Shown in pieces: positions 24,617 through 38,311 of a DNA stretch of 64,000 nucleotides (position 1 is its first letter; each line of letters begins with the position of its first letter). Location of the stretch: NCBI GenBank assembly GCA_920105625.2, contig OV050030.1, positions 89,003,652 to 89,067,651 of the forward strand, read 5' to 3'. The notes beneath the pieces were generated by a model. That model searched no databases and was not told the origin of the DNA. It saw only the letters and a list, made by a program, of their open reading frames with translations. Source of the DNA: Clusia tigrina. Taxonomy: Eukaryota; Arthropoda; Insecta; Diptera; Clusiidae. The translations under genes were made by a program, and so were the position numbers.

Positions 24617-27136
24617 ATAAATCATTAAAAATCGCAGCTTGGAATGCCAAGTTGTCATATCCATGAAATATCAGCTTTCTTAGTAGACAAAAATATTGAC
24701 ATTATGTTGATATCTGAAACCCATTTCACTGAAAAAACCTATTCTCTACAAACCACCCAGCAGGCACTGCGCGTGGGGGAATTGCTGTAATTATTCGTAA
24801 CAGTATTGCACACGTGGAGCATGAATGTTATAAAAAGAAATAATCAACGGTTATAACAATTGATGATTATAAAGGTACTCAAAAATTCCGCAATATGACG
24901 TATACTCCACATATGTTAACTGCGAGCAGTTCCAAGATTTTTATAACTCCCTAGGATCAAGATTCATCGCTGGGGGTGATTAGATTGCTAAGCATCCGCA
25001 ATGGGAGTCTAGAATAACAACTCCTAGAGGCCGTAACCTATATAAAGCTATGCAACAAAACAGCTTGTCCCACCTATCAACGGGTGAGCCAACCTACTGG
25101 CCAACGGACAGTAACAAGGTGCCAGACGTTATTGACTTTTTTGTATCCAAAGGTGTACCAAAAACAAACACTTCCATGGAATCGTGCCTGGACCTGTCAT
25201 CAGATCACTCACCGATAGTTCTAACAATTAGCTGGGAGGTTCAGATCAGAGCAAGAACAATCTGTCTGCACAACAAAAGCACAAATTGGGAGCTGTTTAC
25301 ACAAAGCATTATCGAGACTCTAGTCACCAATATTCCTTTAAGAAGCAAAACCAATATAGACGATGCAGCAGAACTTTTGAATTCAACCATTCAGCATGCT
25401 GCATGGACTTCCACATTGGAGCCCAGCTGTATAAATAATCATCGTGATGTAAGCCAGGTTGTATAGGAGCAACTAAAAGAAAAGAAGAGACTGCGTCGAA
25501 TTTGGCAAATGACCAGAAGCCCCTATGACAAAAACCGGTTCAATTGTGCTACAAAGCAACTCAAAAACGCCCTCGGTCAACAAAAAATTCAGAAATACAA
25601 AGCAATCTCAGCAGCTTATCACTTTCACAGGCCTCAGGTTATTCTCTATGGAAAGCTACAAAAAAAATAAATCAACCAACATCACATGTACCACCTATTA
25701 AAACGAAAGATGGCGGATGGGCCAGATCTGACAAGGAAAAAGGACAGTCATTTGCTCTTCATTTATTAGAAGTATTTGCACCGTTTTCAAGCAAAGATCC
25801 ACCGGGGTATGACCTTATTACGAGCAGAATCCTAAAGGAGCTACCAGATTGCGGCTATAAATTCATTGCCCAATTATTCAATGCGATCATCCGATGTGAC
25901 CACTTCCCAAGCCAATGGAAAGTGGCTCAAATTATACTTGTTCCCAAACCTGAGAAACCGGCAGATTTGGTCACCTCATATAGACCAATAAGCTTGCTTC
26001 CGATACTTTCTAAAGTGTTTGAGAAACTTCTTTTGAAACGACTCCTCCCAATCATCGAGTCAAAACAACTTATACCTTCCCATCAATTTGGATTCCGAAA
26101 GCATCACGATACGATAGAACAAATAAATCGAGTATATGCATTTGCACGGAATGCACTAGAAAATAGAGAATACTGTTCAGCCGCATTCTTGGATATCACC
26201 CAAGCATTCGACAAGGTGTGGCACCAAGGGCAAATTGAAAAAGCATTTAGCCTATCACTACTTTGCCATATTAAAGTCCTACTTAGAAAGCAGATTCTTC
26301 ATGGTCAAAGTTAACAGCGACGTAACTTCCCTCTATCCAATCAAAGCTGGTGTTCCACAAGGGAGCGTTTTGGGACCTGTGCTCTACACACTATTCACGG
26401 CTGACCTGCCTCTGACTGATACCACATATACCGCAATTTTTGCAGATGATATTGTTGTAATGGCCAGCAACAAAAACCACGTGTTAGCCTCGAAGCATTT
26501 GCAGGAGAACCTGAATCAAATTGACTTATGGCTAGACAAGTGGCGAATAAAAGCAAATGCAATAAAATCAGTGCAAACGACTTTTACCCTACGTGCAGGT
26601 TCTTGCCCTCCAGTGACACTAAGTAACTCCCAATTGCCACAAGCAGACCATGCAAAATACCTTGGGGTGCACCTGGATCGGCGGCTTACGTGGCGCTGTC
26701 ACGTCACATCTTCTCCAAACGGAAACAACTTGGACTAACGCTTAGGTCATTGTTCTGGCTACTTGGATGAAGGTCAGCCCTAACACTTGGAAATAAAGTC
26801 CTGATATATAAGGTAATATTGAAGCCCATATGGACTTATAGTATTCAAATTTGGGGATCAGCATCCAAGTCAAACCTGGACATCCTACAACGATTCCAAT
26901 CAAAAGTCTTACAACTGTGTGCTAATGCACCTTGGTATGTCAGCAACGACATCATTCATCGCGATCTAGACATCCCAAAAGTAAATGATGAAATCATGAA
27001 ATATAGCCACTCATATCCCAAACGTCTTAGAGTCCATCCTAACAACTTGGCGGTAGAATTGATAACCAGCGAAGCCAGCGCGCGAAGACTAAAAAAATAT
27101 GTACCATCGGAATTACCATTCAGATTTACCCATTAG
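24609..27136 (+). pseudogene. Jockey ORF2 (endonuclease + RT)
   Basis: ORF2 starts around ATGAATAAATCATTAAAAAT and overlaps the ORF1 end. Endonuclease pieces are LISETHFTEK (about 24700) and HPAGTARGGIAVIIRNSIAH (24750-24800). SSDHSPIVLTI (about 25198) carries the conserved SDH. RT pieces are TSYRPISLLPILSKVFEKLL (about 25975), HQFGFRKHHDT (26085), AFLDITQAFDKVWH (26185), GVPQGSVLGPVLYTLF (26350) and the catalytic FADDIVVM (26440). The C-terminus (LKPIWTYSIQIWGSASKSN) runs to 27136. Several frameshifts, including at about 26240 and 26740, inactivate it. The catalytic DD is intact. Confidence 0.85.
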
Positions 27137-27390
27137 GATTATATTAGAATTAAAAATAAAAAAATAAGATTAAATTTAAAAAAAAAAAATAATAATAATA
27201 ATAAGGAATGAATGAAACTAATATATGTATATGAAATCTAACTTTGTTAAATTAATGTACTTAATGTATTGAATGCTAGTGAAAATTCATACACATGTTT
27301 ATAACCAAATATAATATTAGTAGTACTGAATGTCCAGCTGGACAGATTGTAGTTAAATAAATGAAGATACAAAAAAAAAAAATTAAATTG

Positions 27391-28290
27391 GTTTAGTAAT
27401 ATTATACGCGGGAATAATTCTTCGTCATTGTTTGTTATCGGACAATTATGATCACTGCTACTTAACAGTTTTGGTAAGCATTCCCGTTGAGTTATATTAA
27501 CAAGATCTTCTTCAGTACAAATGCAAATGTCACTATGTGCTTTACAGTCCTTTTTTGTTTCAAAGAGTTTGTTTTTACATTTTACAAAATTTTCGTTTAC
27601 AATTTTCTTTCTAATGTTTTTTCTTTTTATCGGCTTAACTAATAATTTTTCACAACGGCCTTTTTTATTGTCGGAATACTCAATATATAAAATATTGTCC
27701 AACTATTTCTCGCAATTTTAATTTAATCTAATTCCTGTTCCGACAAAATAAACGAATTTACAATTCCTACTTTTGCCCACTGTAATGCGTACTCTATATT
27801 AATCAATTCATCCTTAATTATCTTAAGTCTATATATTATATTCTGTTCTATATTTAAATTTATTTCTTTATTTGATTTGATCATTTTCAAAATATTATTT
27901 GTAACATTTGTTAGCAGATTTATTTCTATCATTGAATCCCTATTAATAATTCTTTGTTGATTATTATTTTCTAATATATCATTTAATTTTTCAACAACTA
28001 TTTCATGATCATGATGGTCAGGGCTACCAGCGATCCATTTCCAACTGGTGCCAATGAGTCTAGTGATCGTTTATCTCTTTGTTTCATTGTACCGAGTGTA
28101 GTCTGTAGTTTTTTCAAGTCGTGTAGCAAGAAACGTACAGATGATCTATTTGTCAAAACGTTTCGTGCTTCCTTTTCTATATCAGAAAGAGCTAACTTGT
28201 ATATCTCTAGATTTATAATATGAATTAGTTTAAAGGTGTCATTTTGAATTCCGGCGTCGCCTAAATTTTTCGGCACGAGTTGTTTATTCG
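27391..28290 (-). pseudogene. Env remnant, main part
   Basis: Minus-strand frames show an N-terminal surface part, then RDKRSL (about 28080), a basic cleavage-like site, and in the next frame WKWIAGSP (about 28035). Basic cleavage followed closely by this tryptophan motif is typical of errantiviral Env proteins. A long helical part follows (INLLTNVTNNIL), then a Cys-containing ectodomain part at 27420-27702. A frameshift near 28040 and a stop at 27723 break it. It is a fossil of an insect endogenous retrovirus. No function is implied. Confidence 0.75.
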
Positions 28291-28499
28291 TATATAGTAG
28301 AGTATTTTGATATCGGCTTGGCTCGAATTTAAATTCACCAATATTATGAAAAAGATGGAGTCCATTTTCTAATGGGGTAAAACAATAAAAGGAAAATATT
28401 ATGTTCGAATGTTATTTTTGTTTATAAGCCTATTTCTACTGTATACTCTGATTTTGTTTCCTAGATCTTCTTTTACTTTCAGTTTCTTAAATCTCGGTT

Positions 28500-29260
28500 C
28501 AAGTTAGTTTCTTTGTCCTATTATCTTTTCATATAAGATGTCACCTTGTTGATAGGTCCTAACGTGATTCGGGTTATTTCTATCTAACATTTTTTCTTGG
28601 GCATTCTTTAATTTCGAATGAACATTTGTGTGATCAATCCAATTAAAAATAATTTCAAACGGTTTTTGTTCCATTACAGAATGAATCGTTTCGTTATACT
28701 TTTGTGCCGCTCTATAAAAGGATTCTAAATCATCTACTAAACAGTATTCAGCTTTTATACAACGCGCTATTTCGACTAATCTGGAATGTAATGTTTTTCT
28801 ATTTGATCATTAGTGGTACTATGACGGTGTGTGCAAAATAAATTTCTATACCTAATCTTTGTATTAGCGATTTGAACTGTGGCGTAGTGAAACCTGGTTC
28901 GTTGTCAACTGTAATCTTTTTTGCATTTGGTAAGCTTTGTAAAAGTTCTAAAACTTTTTCGCCTAAGTTTGATTTATCTTTCGTATTTTTAATAACAAGA
29001 AACTTTGAATATGCGTCGATGCAAGTCATGAATATTAACCTTTGGGCGTAAACTCGATATGTGAAAAATTTTTATATTTAATATGTTTTTTAGATTTTCT
29101 TTAAATTCGTAAAGATCCTCTGGTGTACAGTATATCCCAATTACAATATTTGGTCTTAAAAATTCTTTGAGTATTACTAAAAGTTTTTCCCTCGTGTCGA
29201 ATTCAATTATATGCCTTACTTTCTGAAAAGTTGTAATAGAATTTGCTGTTTAAATTCATT
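28500..29260 (-). pseudogene. Integrase remnant of the errantivirus-like element
   Basis: The minus strand shows the integrase core motifs MTCIDAYSKFLVI (about 29020) and ITVDNEPGFTTPQFK (about 28900), which carry the first two catalytic acids, then FAHTVIVPLMIK. The zinc-binding part upstream and the region downstream to 28500 are present only as broken frames. It sits between RNase H and env as in the gypsy gene order. Confidence 0.75.
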
Positions 29261-29399
29261 TAACGATTTTTTCGTTTCTGGAGTACTTGAAGTGTCACTA
29301 CTTTCTACTGAATGTTGTGTTTCGATGATTGATTCATTATCTGTTAAATGATTTATCCATTGTCTCGAAAAGGCATCTGCTACTACATTAGTGGTACCT

Positions 29400-30775
29400 G
29401 TTTTGTAGATAATTTTTGGCGAAAACTCTTCTATGAAAGAGCGCCATCTTTTTATCTAGGCATTATGATTTTTTGTTGAGACCGCGAGTGTAGATACTCC
29501 ATAAAAGTAACTCCTTAAGCATTTGAGTGACCAGACTATTGCGTAGAATTTAATGATTTAGATATAAAGGTTATAGGTTTTCCTTCTTGACTTAATACAG
29601 CCAATATTGCTGTGTCAGTAGCATCTGTTGTTAATACAAATTTTTATTAAAAGCTTCCTCGTCTAACTGAATTTCTGTTTTCTTTGACAAATATTGGGAA
29701 ACTTTAGTGTTTTCTCCTGATAAGTGCTTTGTTAGTGGTTTTGCAATGTTTGCGTAATTTCTGATAAATTTTCGATAATAACCTACAACGCCAAGGAAAT
29801 TTCTAAAGGGCCGACCTAAATAGACGAGACGAAACGTGACGAGTAAGTTCGAGCATATGTGAATCAATGCTAATAGCCAAAATGGCCATACGTATTTGAT
29901 CGAAACTGCACGAAACATTTAGACGCGACGATCGGTTCCGTAAGAACCGAACTGCAAACGTCTGCTACTCGTCACAACCTCTTCTTTCTCGAGACGTTGT
30001 TTTTTAACGAAATTAAACTTAAAATGATTGAATTTTCCTACAATTTAATCGCCGCTGTGGGGGATGAGCTCGGAATTTATGTAAAAAGCCATCCATCGAT
30101 GCGGTTGATAGCGTCACATTTTGGGTTAAATGTCCTAATCGACGAAACGACTGCAGACGTTCGTCCAATCGCTATCGTTACGTCTCGCCTATATTGGTCC
30201 TACCTTAAGCTGTCTAAGTCTTTTTAGCAAGGGATAATTTACTATTGACTCTATCTTATTAGGGTCGGTTTTAATAACATTTTATCTAAAATAATTGTCA
30301 TTCTTTGAGTTTATTTTTTATCAAATTCAGATGATTTAAATGATCCTCTACAGTATCTGAAAAAACAACTGTGTCATCTATATATACGTGACATTTTTTC
30401 CCTATGAATTAACGCAGTATGTTGTCCATTGCTCTCTGAAAGATACTTGGTCCATTTTTTAGACCAAATGACATCCTTAAAAACTCATATTTTCCCTTAT
30501 TAACGGAGAATGCGGATTTTCTACTTCATCTTACCACATTAATATTTGATAAAAGGGAGATTCTAAATCAATAGTTGAAAAATACTTTGCTTTTCCTAAA
30601 TTTGATAATATAACATTACAATCGGGTATCGGGTATTTGTCCGATACTGTTTGTTCATTCAGTTTTTATAATCGATAACCACACGCAATTTTTGCGTACC
30701 ATCATCGTTTGCACCTTTTGCACAACCCAAATGGGCGAGTTATACGGGCTCCTACCAAAGAATACAGAGAAATCA
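29400..30775 (-). pseudogene. Reverse transcriptase-RNase H remnant
   Basis: On the minus strand, across frames: KLRVVIDYKN (about 30680), AKYFSTIDLES (about 30580), the catalytic-site region HVYIDDTVVFS (about 30360-30392), FRNFLGVVGYYRKFIR (about 29760-29805) and the RNase H piece LTTDATDTAILAVLSQEGKP (about 29580-29640). The RT thumb is split by a TIR element at about 29818-30193. The order and motifs match the errantivirus branch of gypsy elements. Confidence 0.8.
29818..30193. mobile_element. Short TIR element (MITE-like) in the RT
   Basis: The ends are inverted: AATAGACGAGACGAAACG on the left, and the right end read inward is TATAGGCGAGACGTAACG. The reading frame of the RT resumes across it (LRQLK on one side, GRPFRNFLG on the other), which shows it is an insertion. 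Flanks GTAGGACC and GTCGGCCC (minus strand) could be an 8-bp target duplication with two changes. A 76-codon plus frame (29997-30227) inside has no recognised family and runs out across the right end. Confidence 0.65.
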
Positions 30776-32504
<1,729 letters not shown>

Positions 32505-33110
32505 TTAATAGTTTTTTTCACTATTAACAAAAATATTTACAGGTGCTTCACCAATTGTTCGTATTTCTGCTTTAATGTCCGTTCTAAACGGTAAATTTAA
32601 ATTAATGTTTGAGTGCAGTTTTGATACACTTTTTATCGTTTCTCGACTTAAAATTCGGAGTTTTTCCACGTCGTTAGACTTATCTTCAAATCCTCTATCA
32701 ATGGCTATTTGGTATAAAATATTTTCATTACATCTCTCATTTCCGTTTGAGAGTTCTTTATTGTTTTCTTCGCAAAGAGATTTTTCGTTTTCAAAGCTTA
32801 AAATTTTTTCACAATGCTGACCACATTGTAAAGTTCCTTTTTCAAAATTGATTATAATACTCGCCTTTTTCAAAAAATTATAGCCTACCAAAATATCAAC
32901 TTCCAAATCGATATTTCATAAAACCGTTGTCTAATAATAATTAATAATCGTAAAACCATTTCTAGTCCTAACTATTTTTTTAATACGCAATATTTGTTTA
33001 TTATTAAATGTTCCTGGGCAACAGTAACAACTTGTAACTCCGCAGACAAACAAAATTGTATATTTTCTTCCGGAATTTGCTCTTCTGGTGATGATGATCC
33101 TGATTTTCCT
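32505..33110 (-). pseudogene. Protease and protease-RT linker remnant
   Basis: The minus frame begins MEVDILVGYNFLKKASIIIN, the late part of a gypsy-type aspartic protease, then an acidic linker, then LPFRTDIKAEIRTIGEAPV, which normally leads into RT. The active-site DTG is not seen in a clean frame near 33000. Confidence 0.6.
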
Positions 33111-34232
33111 CTAAAAAAGTGTCCTCATTAAAATTGTATACTTTTTGTGCTTTATTTTGAGGTTGGTTGCTAATCTGATTGCTATTTGGCGGTCTTTTTT
33201 GAGCCTGCTGAAAATTGTTTTGGGCATAGTTATAAGGATATCTATTTTGAGGATTCTGTCTCTGATAAAATTGATTTCCTTGGGGTTAAATGGTTGACTA
33301 TTATAAAAATTCTGCGGATTTGGGGGGCATTGTATCGATGAACTAATCTCCATAGGTTCTGATCTTTGGTTTACACTTTGGTTTCTGGGTTTGGTCTTTT
33401 GGTTAGGTGGGTTTGGTCTGCCATCTTGCCTTTGAAATCTTAACATATTTTGCGTTTTTGTATTGAAATTATTAGCGTTTTGTTTATAAAATTGCTGAGC
33501 GAAATTTGCGCGGATGTGGTTTCCTTCGAGCTCTTGAGCCTTTGCTAATGCAGTTGGTAAATCCTCTGGGTATATTGAAAAAAGTATATGAAATAATGGG
33601 CATTGAGACCTGTAATAAATACACAAAGTACGTATTGTCTGTTTTTGTTATTTAATTCCTATTCTACTTTTTGTTCCATGAGTCATGATTGTCTTATTTA
33701 TGAGGAGAGTTAGTTTTTTATTAAATTCATTGTAGTCATCTACCAGTGACCACTATCCCTGTCTCATGATGCTGACATCCTGTTCGATTAAGTGGATCGG
33801 TCTCTTATCTGCGTAGGCAAAGTCTAATCTGCTGATAATTGCGTCGAAATTTAAAACCTTACCGGGGTCGTCAAAATATCATTGGCATCGTTAACAATCT
33901 TATTTCGTAAGATTGTAAGAGCCGCGAAATATTTCCTACTTCCTTTCGTGTATAATGTTGTGGGCGGCTTCACGCACTCTAACATACATGTTGTCCTTTC
34001 CAGAAAATACCGGTAATGATTTTACCTAATTTATCTAATGTCTTATCGCATGTAATTTTATCATCTATCGTCTGTTGTAAACATTATACTACTGAACTAG
34101 ACGTTGTAAGCCTTAATAATCTTTCTTTTAGACTTGTTATTTCAGACCTAAGTGCTGAAGTATTAGCAGCACCGATCCTATATATGGTGTCTTCGGTCAA
34201 CGGTTGGGGATCAGAGCCTGTAGCCATTCTTG
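33111..34232 (-). pseudogene. Gag remnant of the errantivirus-like element
   Basis: On the minus strand a probable start is at 34229 (MATGSDPQPLTEDT). The C-terminal part is LPTALAKAQELEGNHIRANF, an errantivirus Gag-like helix, followed by a Asn/Gln/Pro-rich tail (NPPNQKTKPRNQSVNQRSEP). No CCHC zinc knuckle is present, as is common in this branch. Several frameshifts between 33630 and 34150. Confidence 0.65.
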
Positions 34233-34838
34233 AGAACAATACTTCCAGGATTTTAATTTAACAATAGCTAAAGTTTTATATATGATAACACAAACACTAA
34301 AAAAAATTTTATGGTTTTTGCAATAGAGAATACTCTACACAGTTTCTTGTTTTGCTATAACATCACTAATTCTTTCAGGATTTAATGAATTGAAAAATTT
34401 AACATTTACAAATAAATTTAATTATGACAATAAATATACTGCTTTAACGAATTTGACACTTTATTATTGCAAAGAAACTTACAGTAAATAAAGATTCGCT
34501 ATGTTCCTAATTTAGTTCGTTTTATTTGGTAGATGTAGTCCTCAGATTTCGTTATAATTCGCTGTAAATATTCCTCTCGGATGTTTGCAACAACTTGTAA
34601 AAAATATAGTTATCGTTCTCTTTTATTGTAAAGGTTTTTTTTATTTCGATTTTCTATATATTCGAATATTTGTTTATTCATTTCTAATGTCACTTTATAG
34701 TTCGTATTTGATGTTTTCTTTTTTTTCTGTCTCTTTTCTCGCGATTACGCGATACTTGTTGATTCTCCCGGTACGACTCGTAATAGTGGTTTGAACTGAC
34801 GTTGTTCTTACTTTATTTTTTTAGAATTAGTATATCGC

Positions 34839-34992
34839 ACTATTATCATGCTAATTCTTACTTGTTCTTTTTTCAGAATAGTTAACACACGATTACCGCA
34901 CGTATTCGTACTTTTTTTATTTTTTCAGAATATCTAACATACGATTACCGGCGTATTCTTACTTTTTTATTTTTTCAGAATATTTAACGCAC
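34839..34992 (-). repeat. 52-bp tandem repeats in the retroelement leader
   Basis: About three units with a 52-bp period. GATTACCG recurs at 34891 and 34943, and TTTTTTCAGAATA recurs once per unit. They lie between the 5' LTR end and the gag start. Similar leader repeats act as insulators in gypsy, but no such function can be claimed here. Confidence 0.8.
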
Positions 34993-35031
34993 CACTTTAT
35001 TTTGCGCGTCGAACTCCACGTTCTGAGCGCG

Positions 35032-35087
35032 AATTAATTTAATTTATTTCGTCTATATTACAAAAATATTTATTTTATTTATACAAC
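35032..35087 (-). repeat. U5-end fragment of the errantivirus-like 5' LTR
   Basis: 56 bp matching the end of the 3' LTR (23512-23568) with two mismatches, reading GTTGTATAAATAAAAT on the minus strand and ending AAATTAATT. Directly upstream (from 35088) the sequence switches to a different LTR. Confidence 0.8.
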
Positions 35088-35458
35088 TGTCCGCATCCAG
35101 CGGCTTTTATAGTCCTTTGACGTATCCACGTATACCAGTTAAACTGCCCATACGCTTGCCTAGCTGGCCAAGTGGCGTGATTTTATTAGAAAAGCGGTTT
35201 AGTAATTTCATGCTTTTGGCTGCCCTAGTGGCGTGATTTTATTAAGAAACCAGTTTCCAAATTCTTGCTTTTGGCTGCTGTTACCAGGCAGGCTCTCTTG
35301 TTAACTAGCTATTCTAGTGGCGTGATATTTGTTGTAAAACCGGTTTCTGCATATATTGTTGACACACAACCAGTGGTTCCCTTTCCTCCTAAAATTTGAG
35401 AAAAGGTTTTTGGGGGATCAGTTCCTTAGAAGATGCGCCTTAGAAGATGCCCCCCTTA
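35088..35458 (-). repeat. 3' LTR (U3 part) of the Osvaldo-like element
   Basis: It starts TGTAAGG after the polypurine tract and contains three diverged tandem units with ATCACGCCACTAG on the minus strand (around 35170, 35228 and 35318). A core promoter TATAAAAG lies at 35104-35111. It stops 24 bp after the start of the TATA box, where the U5 of the other element begins. No TTACA-type end is seen, so R and U5 of its own family are missing. Confidence 0.7.
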
Positions 35459-35473
35459 CATCTCTTCCCCTCT

Positions 35474-37065
35474 TCGAGATTGCCGGAAGACACGAACTCC
35501 ACCTGTACGGCTGAATCGTATTATATATTGCTGGACGCGTACCTCCATAACGAATGACACCTAATGTTTGCGTCGCTTGTGCGGTAGTGCCATTCCAATG
35601 CGGACGTATATTCCTGTTGGTCAGTGGTGTAGTGTACCGTGGCCGAACTCAACCCATGTGGCCTGTTGCAAAGAGGTGGTATGACTGGCGGTTAAGTTGT
35701 GATCGTCCGGTTCTAGGTCCATCAGCAATATATCCTCAATTTCGGCTTGTAGATCAGAGACATCACTGGCTGTGTGTGCGTGAGTGTCTGCCACACAGAC
35801 AAGCGTCTGTTCCATTTTCCTTGTTGTTCTAATACTGGTGTCAGGATGGCTAACTTGAAATGGGTGCCCCTGGTTGCAGTTGGCAGATTTTGACAGCCAG
35901 TTCCGATCTGTTGTTGGTGGCCATCTTGTGTCCGTCCCACTGGGTCATTCTTGTGTAGTCACCGATTGGAAACTGTACAAACCGCTCTGCATTGCATATC
36001 AGGTGGTAGCCACAATCCACAAAGTTGTTTTACTGTGGTACTGCTACTACATATACTACGTAGGTCGGCATTATGACGTCATCGAACCTGCAAGCGAGGT
36101 TGTGGGGTACTTTCTTGCATATTCCCCATGGAGGAACCGCCTGATTTTCCCAATCGTTTCCTTAAAGTACTGCGTATTCAGGGAGTCCGTTGTAAGTACC
36201 ATTTGTGTCTTGGTTGTAATTTGTTTCGCCATGCCAGGCGTTAATGTTTGTAGATGGCATATGACGACAAGGTACTAGTGGTTCTTCCCGCAGACTGCTA
36301 CTAGGACTTATGCGTATTGGAAGACGTCAAAATTCCGGGTCCAACTGTACTCTTTTTCTAAGCCACCTAGCTGGTCTGAATGCGTTTGTAGCCACGCGTT
36401 AAAAAGTTGGCTGAAGACATGCATCTGTATGGACCATTCAAGGTAGAACTCAACCAAAGCACCATTTTTGTATTGGCCTCCTGCCAAGCGTTGGTTGTCC
36501 GCCCGTTGCAGGGTTACGCCACCTCTCCCAGCGGAAATCGTACCAAATACGACGGAGTTCTTAATTGGTCGGTTAGTTCTTCTTCGTCACTGGAAATTTC
36601 CACGATGGCCTCCTCCTCGGGTTGCTTATGCTTTATAGGAGGCAGATGTATTTTCCAAGTACTCTGACGTCCTTTGTTGTCTTCTCCATTTCACATCGTT
36701 CGTTTACTTGTTTTCACTCTGTTCATTCACTATTGAATGAGCCACCTGTTTTACATAATTTGCGGTTTGCTATGATTGTGGTACTTCAAATTGTCTTTAT
36801 ACTGTGACAAATCGCTGCAATTTGTATTATGCATTGCCTTCTTTTGTGTCTCTGTTGCGTTGTTTTTTCTTCTTTAAGAGCGGTTAGTTTTTGGGTTTCA
36901 GGGCCGGTTCGTCGGGGATATCAGGGCCTTTTCCATGTTTTTTTTTACCATATTAATCGTAATTTATCCTAGAAGTTTCGTGGAATGCTTTTAGTTCCCC
37001 CACATGTGCTGTACTACAGCGGTTGTCTCCTCACCGTTGTAGCCGTACAATTACGGGTGACACGA
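35474..37065 (-). other. Region between integrase and 3' LTR, no recognised domain
   Basis: About 1.6 kb on the coding strand side with only broken frames, of balanced base composition unlike the AT-rich surroundings. It could be a decayed third ORF, as some Osvaldo-type elements have, or a long 3' region. No motif lets me decide. Confidence 0.4.
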
Positions 37066-38189
37066 ATCCCACTACTTGATAAGGGCCTTCATACCGTGAA
37101 GCCCGTTTCCCTGCAAAACCTTCTGCCGATTTTCAAAGGTGGTGTGCCTTTGTTGCCACGGATTCCCCAATGGAGGGCTTCCAAGATCTTCTGAGCAAGT
37201 TGTAATGGCGAGCCTGGTTCTGAGCCGCTCTTTCCATTCTCCTGGGTACGATGGCAAATATCTCTGATAGCTTCTTCGCCTTTTCTGCGGGTGTGGATAC
37301 TGACTGTCCAGTTCCAAGCGTACATTAATCGTAGAGTGCATGTGATAGCCGGAACTCACTCCCATGCGTCACATATGCGAGGATATACACCGTGCTCTCC
37401 GCTACACTAGAATTTACCGCAAGTATGATCTCAGGTAGGTGTGCATCCTATTCTCGCTATTGGTTGCCTGCGGACTGTGCTATCATGCGTTTTAATGGTC
37501 CTATTGTCCAATAGCTTCATCGGGTTTTCTTGGGGGTATATGGTGCGGTGAACTGTTGCCTGAAACCTATATCTTTGAGGAACATCCGAAATGTGTGGCT
37601 GGTAAACTAAGTACCACTGTCTGTTTTAAGTACCTTCGGGGCGCCAAAGTGCGATCATATAAGTTCCCTGAAGTATTTTTGTACTCCCAATGCTGTGGTT
37701 TGCCTTAATGGTATCAGTTACACCCGAAAACTTATAGTGGAACACTAAGAGTATTGTGTTCCCGTGTTTCTAGCAGGATAGGGGTCCTACATAATCGACG
37801 GCGATGATTGGCCACGGCTCTTCGGCGACTTTGGTCAACATATTTCCTGCTGGCTTTCGTTGTTCCGGTTTGCATGTTTGGCATGACGCGCAGTTGCGTA
37901 CGTAGCGGTTAATGTCTCGTGCCATGCCCGGCCAATGGTATCGGTTGGAGAAGCGGAGGATAGTGTTCCGAATACCTAGGTGTCCGACGTTTGGACTATC
38001 ATATTTTTTCTCGATTACTCTCCCGCGCAAAAGAGTAGGGACACACATCTTCGGAGATGCGCAGCCCTCCTCCGTGACCTGTGATGGAATGTGACAGTAT
38101 AACTGCCCCATTTCGATGGTGAAGTCGTGGAACTTCTGGGGTTCGTGTTGCACTTCCACGACTTTCTTTTGCAACCATGGGCATGTCAC
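37066..38189 (-). pseudogene. Integrase remnant of the Osvaldo-like element
   Basis: The zinc-binding domain is GHLGIRNTILRFSNRYHWPG followed by CASCQTCKPEQ (about 37840-38000), with the HHCC cysteines present as C-x2-C. It is followed by PWPIIAVDYVGPLS with the first catalytic Asp (37776-37820). The core after that and the C-terminal region to about 37070 are in broken frames. Confidence 0.8.
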
Positions 38190-38311
38190 CGGGATAAAGC
38201 GCCCGCCAGCATATTCAGTTTACCCTTGCGATAGTTTGTGTGGAAAGTGTATTGCAGCAGTTCCAATGCCCATCTGATGATGTGACCTGAAGGGCTCTCT
38301 ATGGAATTGAG

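Larger units (their letters stand above)
24348..27381 (+). mobile_element. Jockey-type non-LTR retrotransposon, 5' truncated
   Basis: It starts inside ORF1 and ends in a 12-base poly(A) run (27371-27382). Flanks AATTAAAATTG (24337-24347) and AATTAAATTG (27381-27390) look like an imperfect target duplication. It lies opposite to, and inside, the env region of the surrounding retroelement. The 3' UTR is 27137-27370. Confidence 0.85.

Noticed and set aside
28005..28223. Plus-strand 72-codon frame
   Set aside because: Antisense to the env remnant.
35300..35306. AGTTAACAA (minus strand) as the start of the errantivirus-like 5' LTR, matching the 3' LTR start
   Set aside because: The tandem units of the Osvaldo-like U3 run across this point and nothing between it and 35088 matches the 3' LTR, so the 9-base match is probably chance.
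35554..36807. Several plus-strand frames
   Set aside because: The element is coded on the minus strand here. The frames are antisense shadows without domains.
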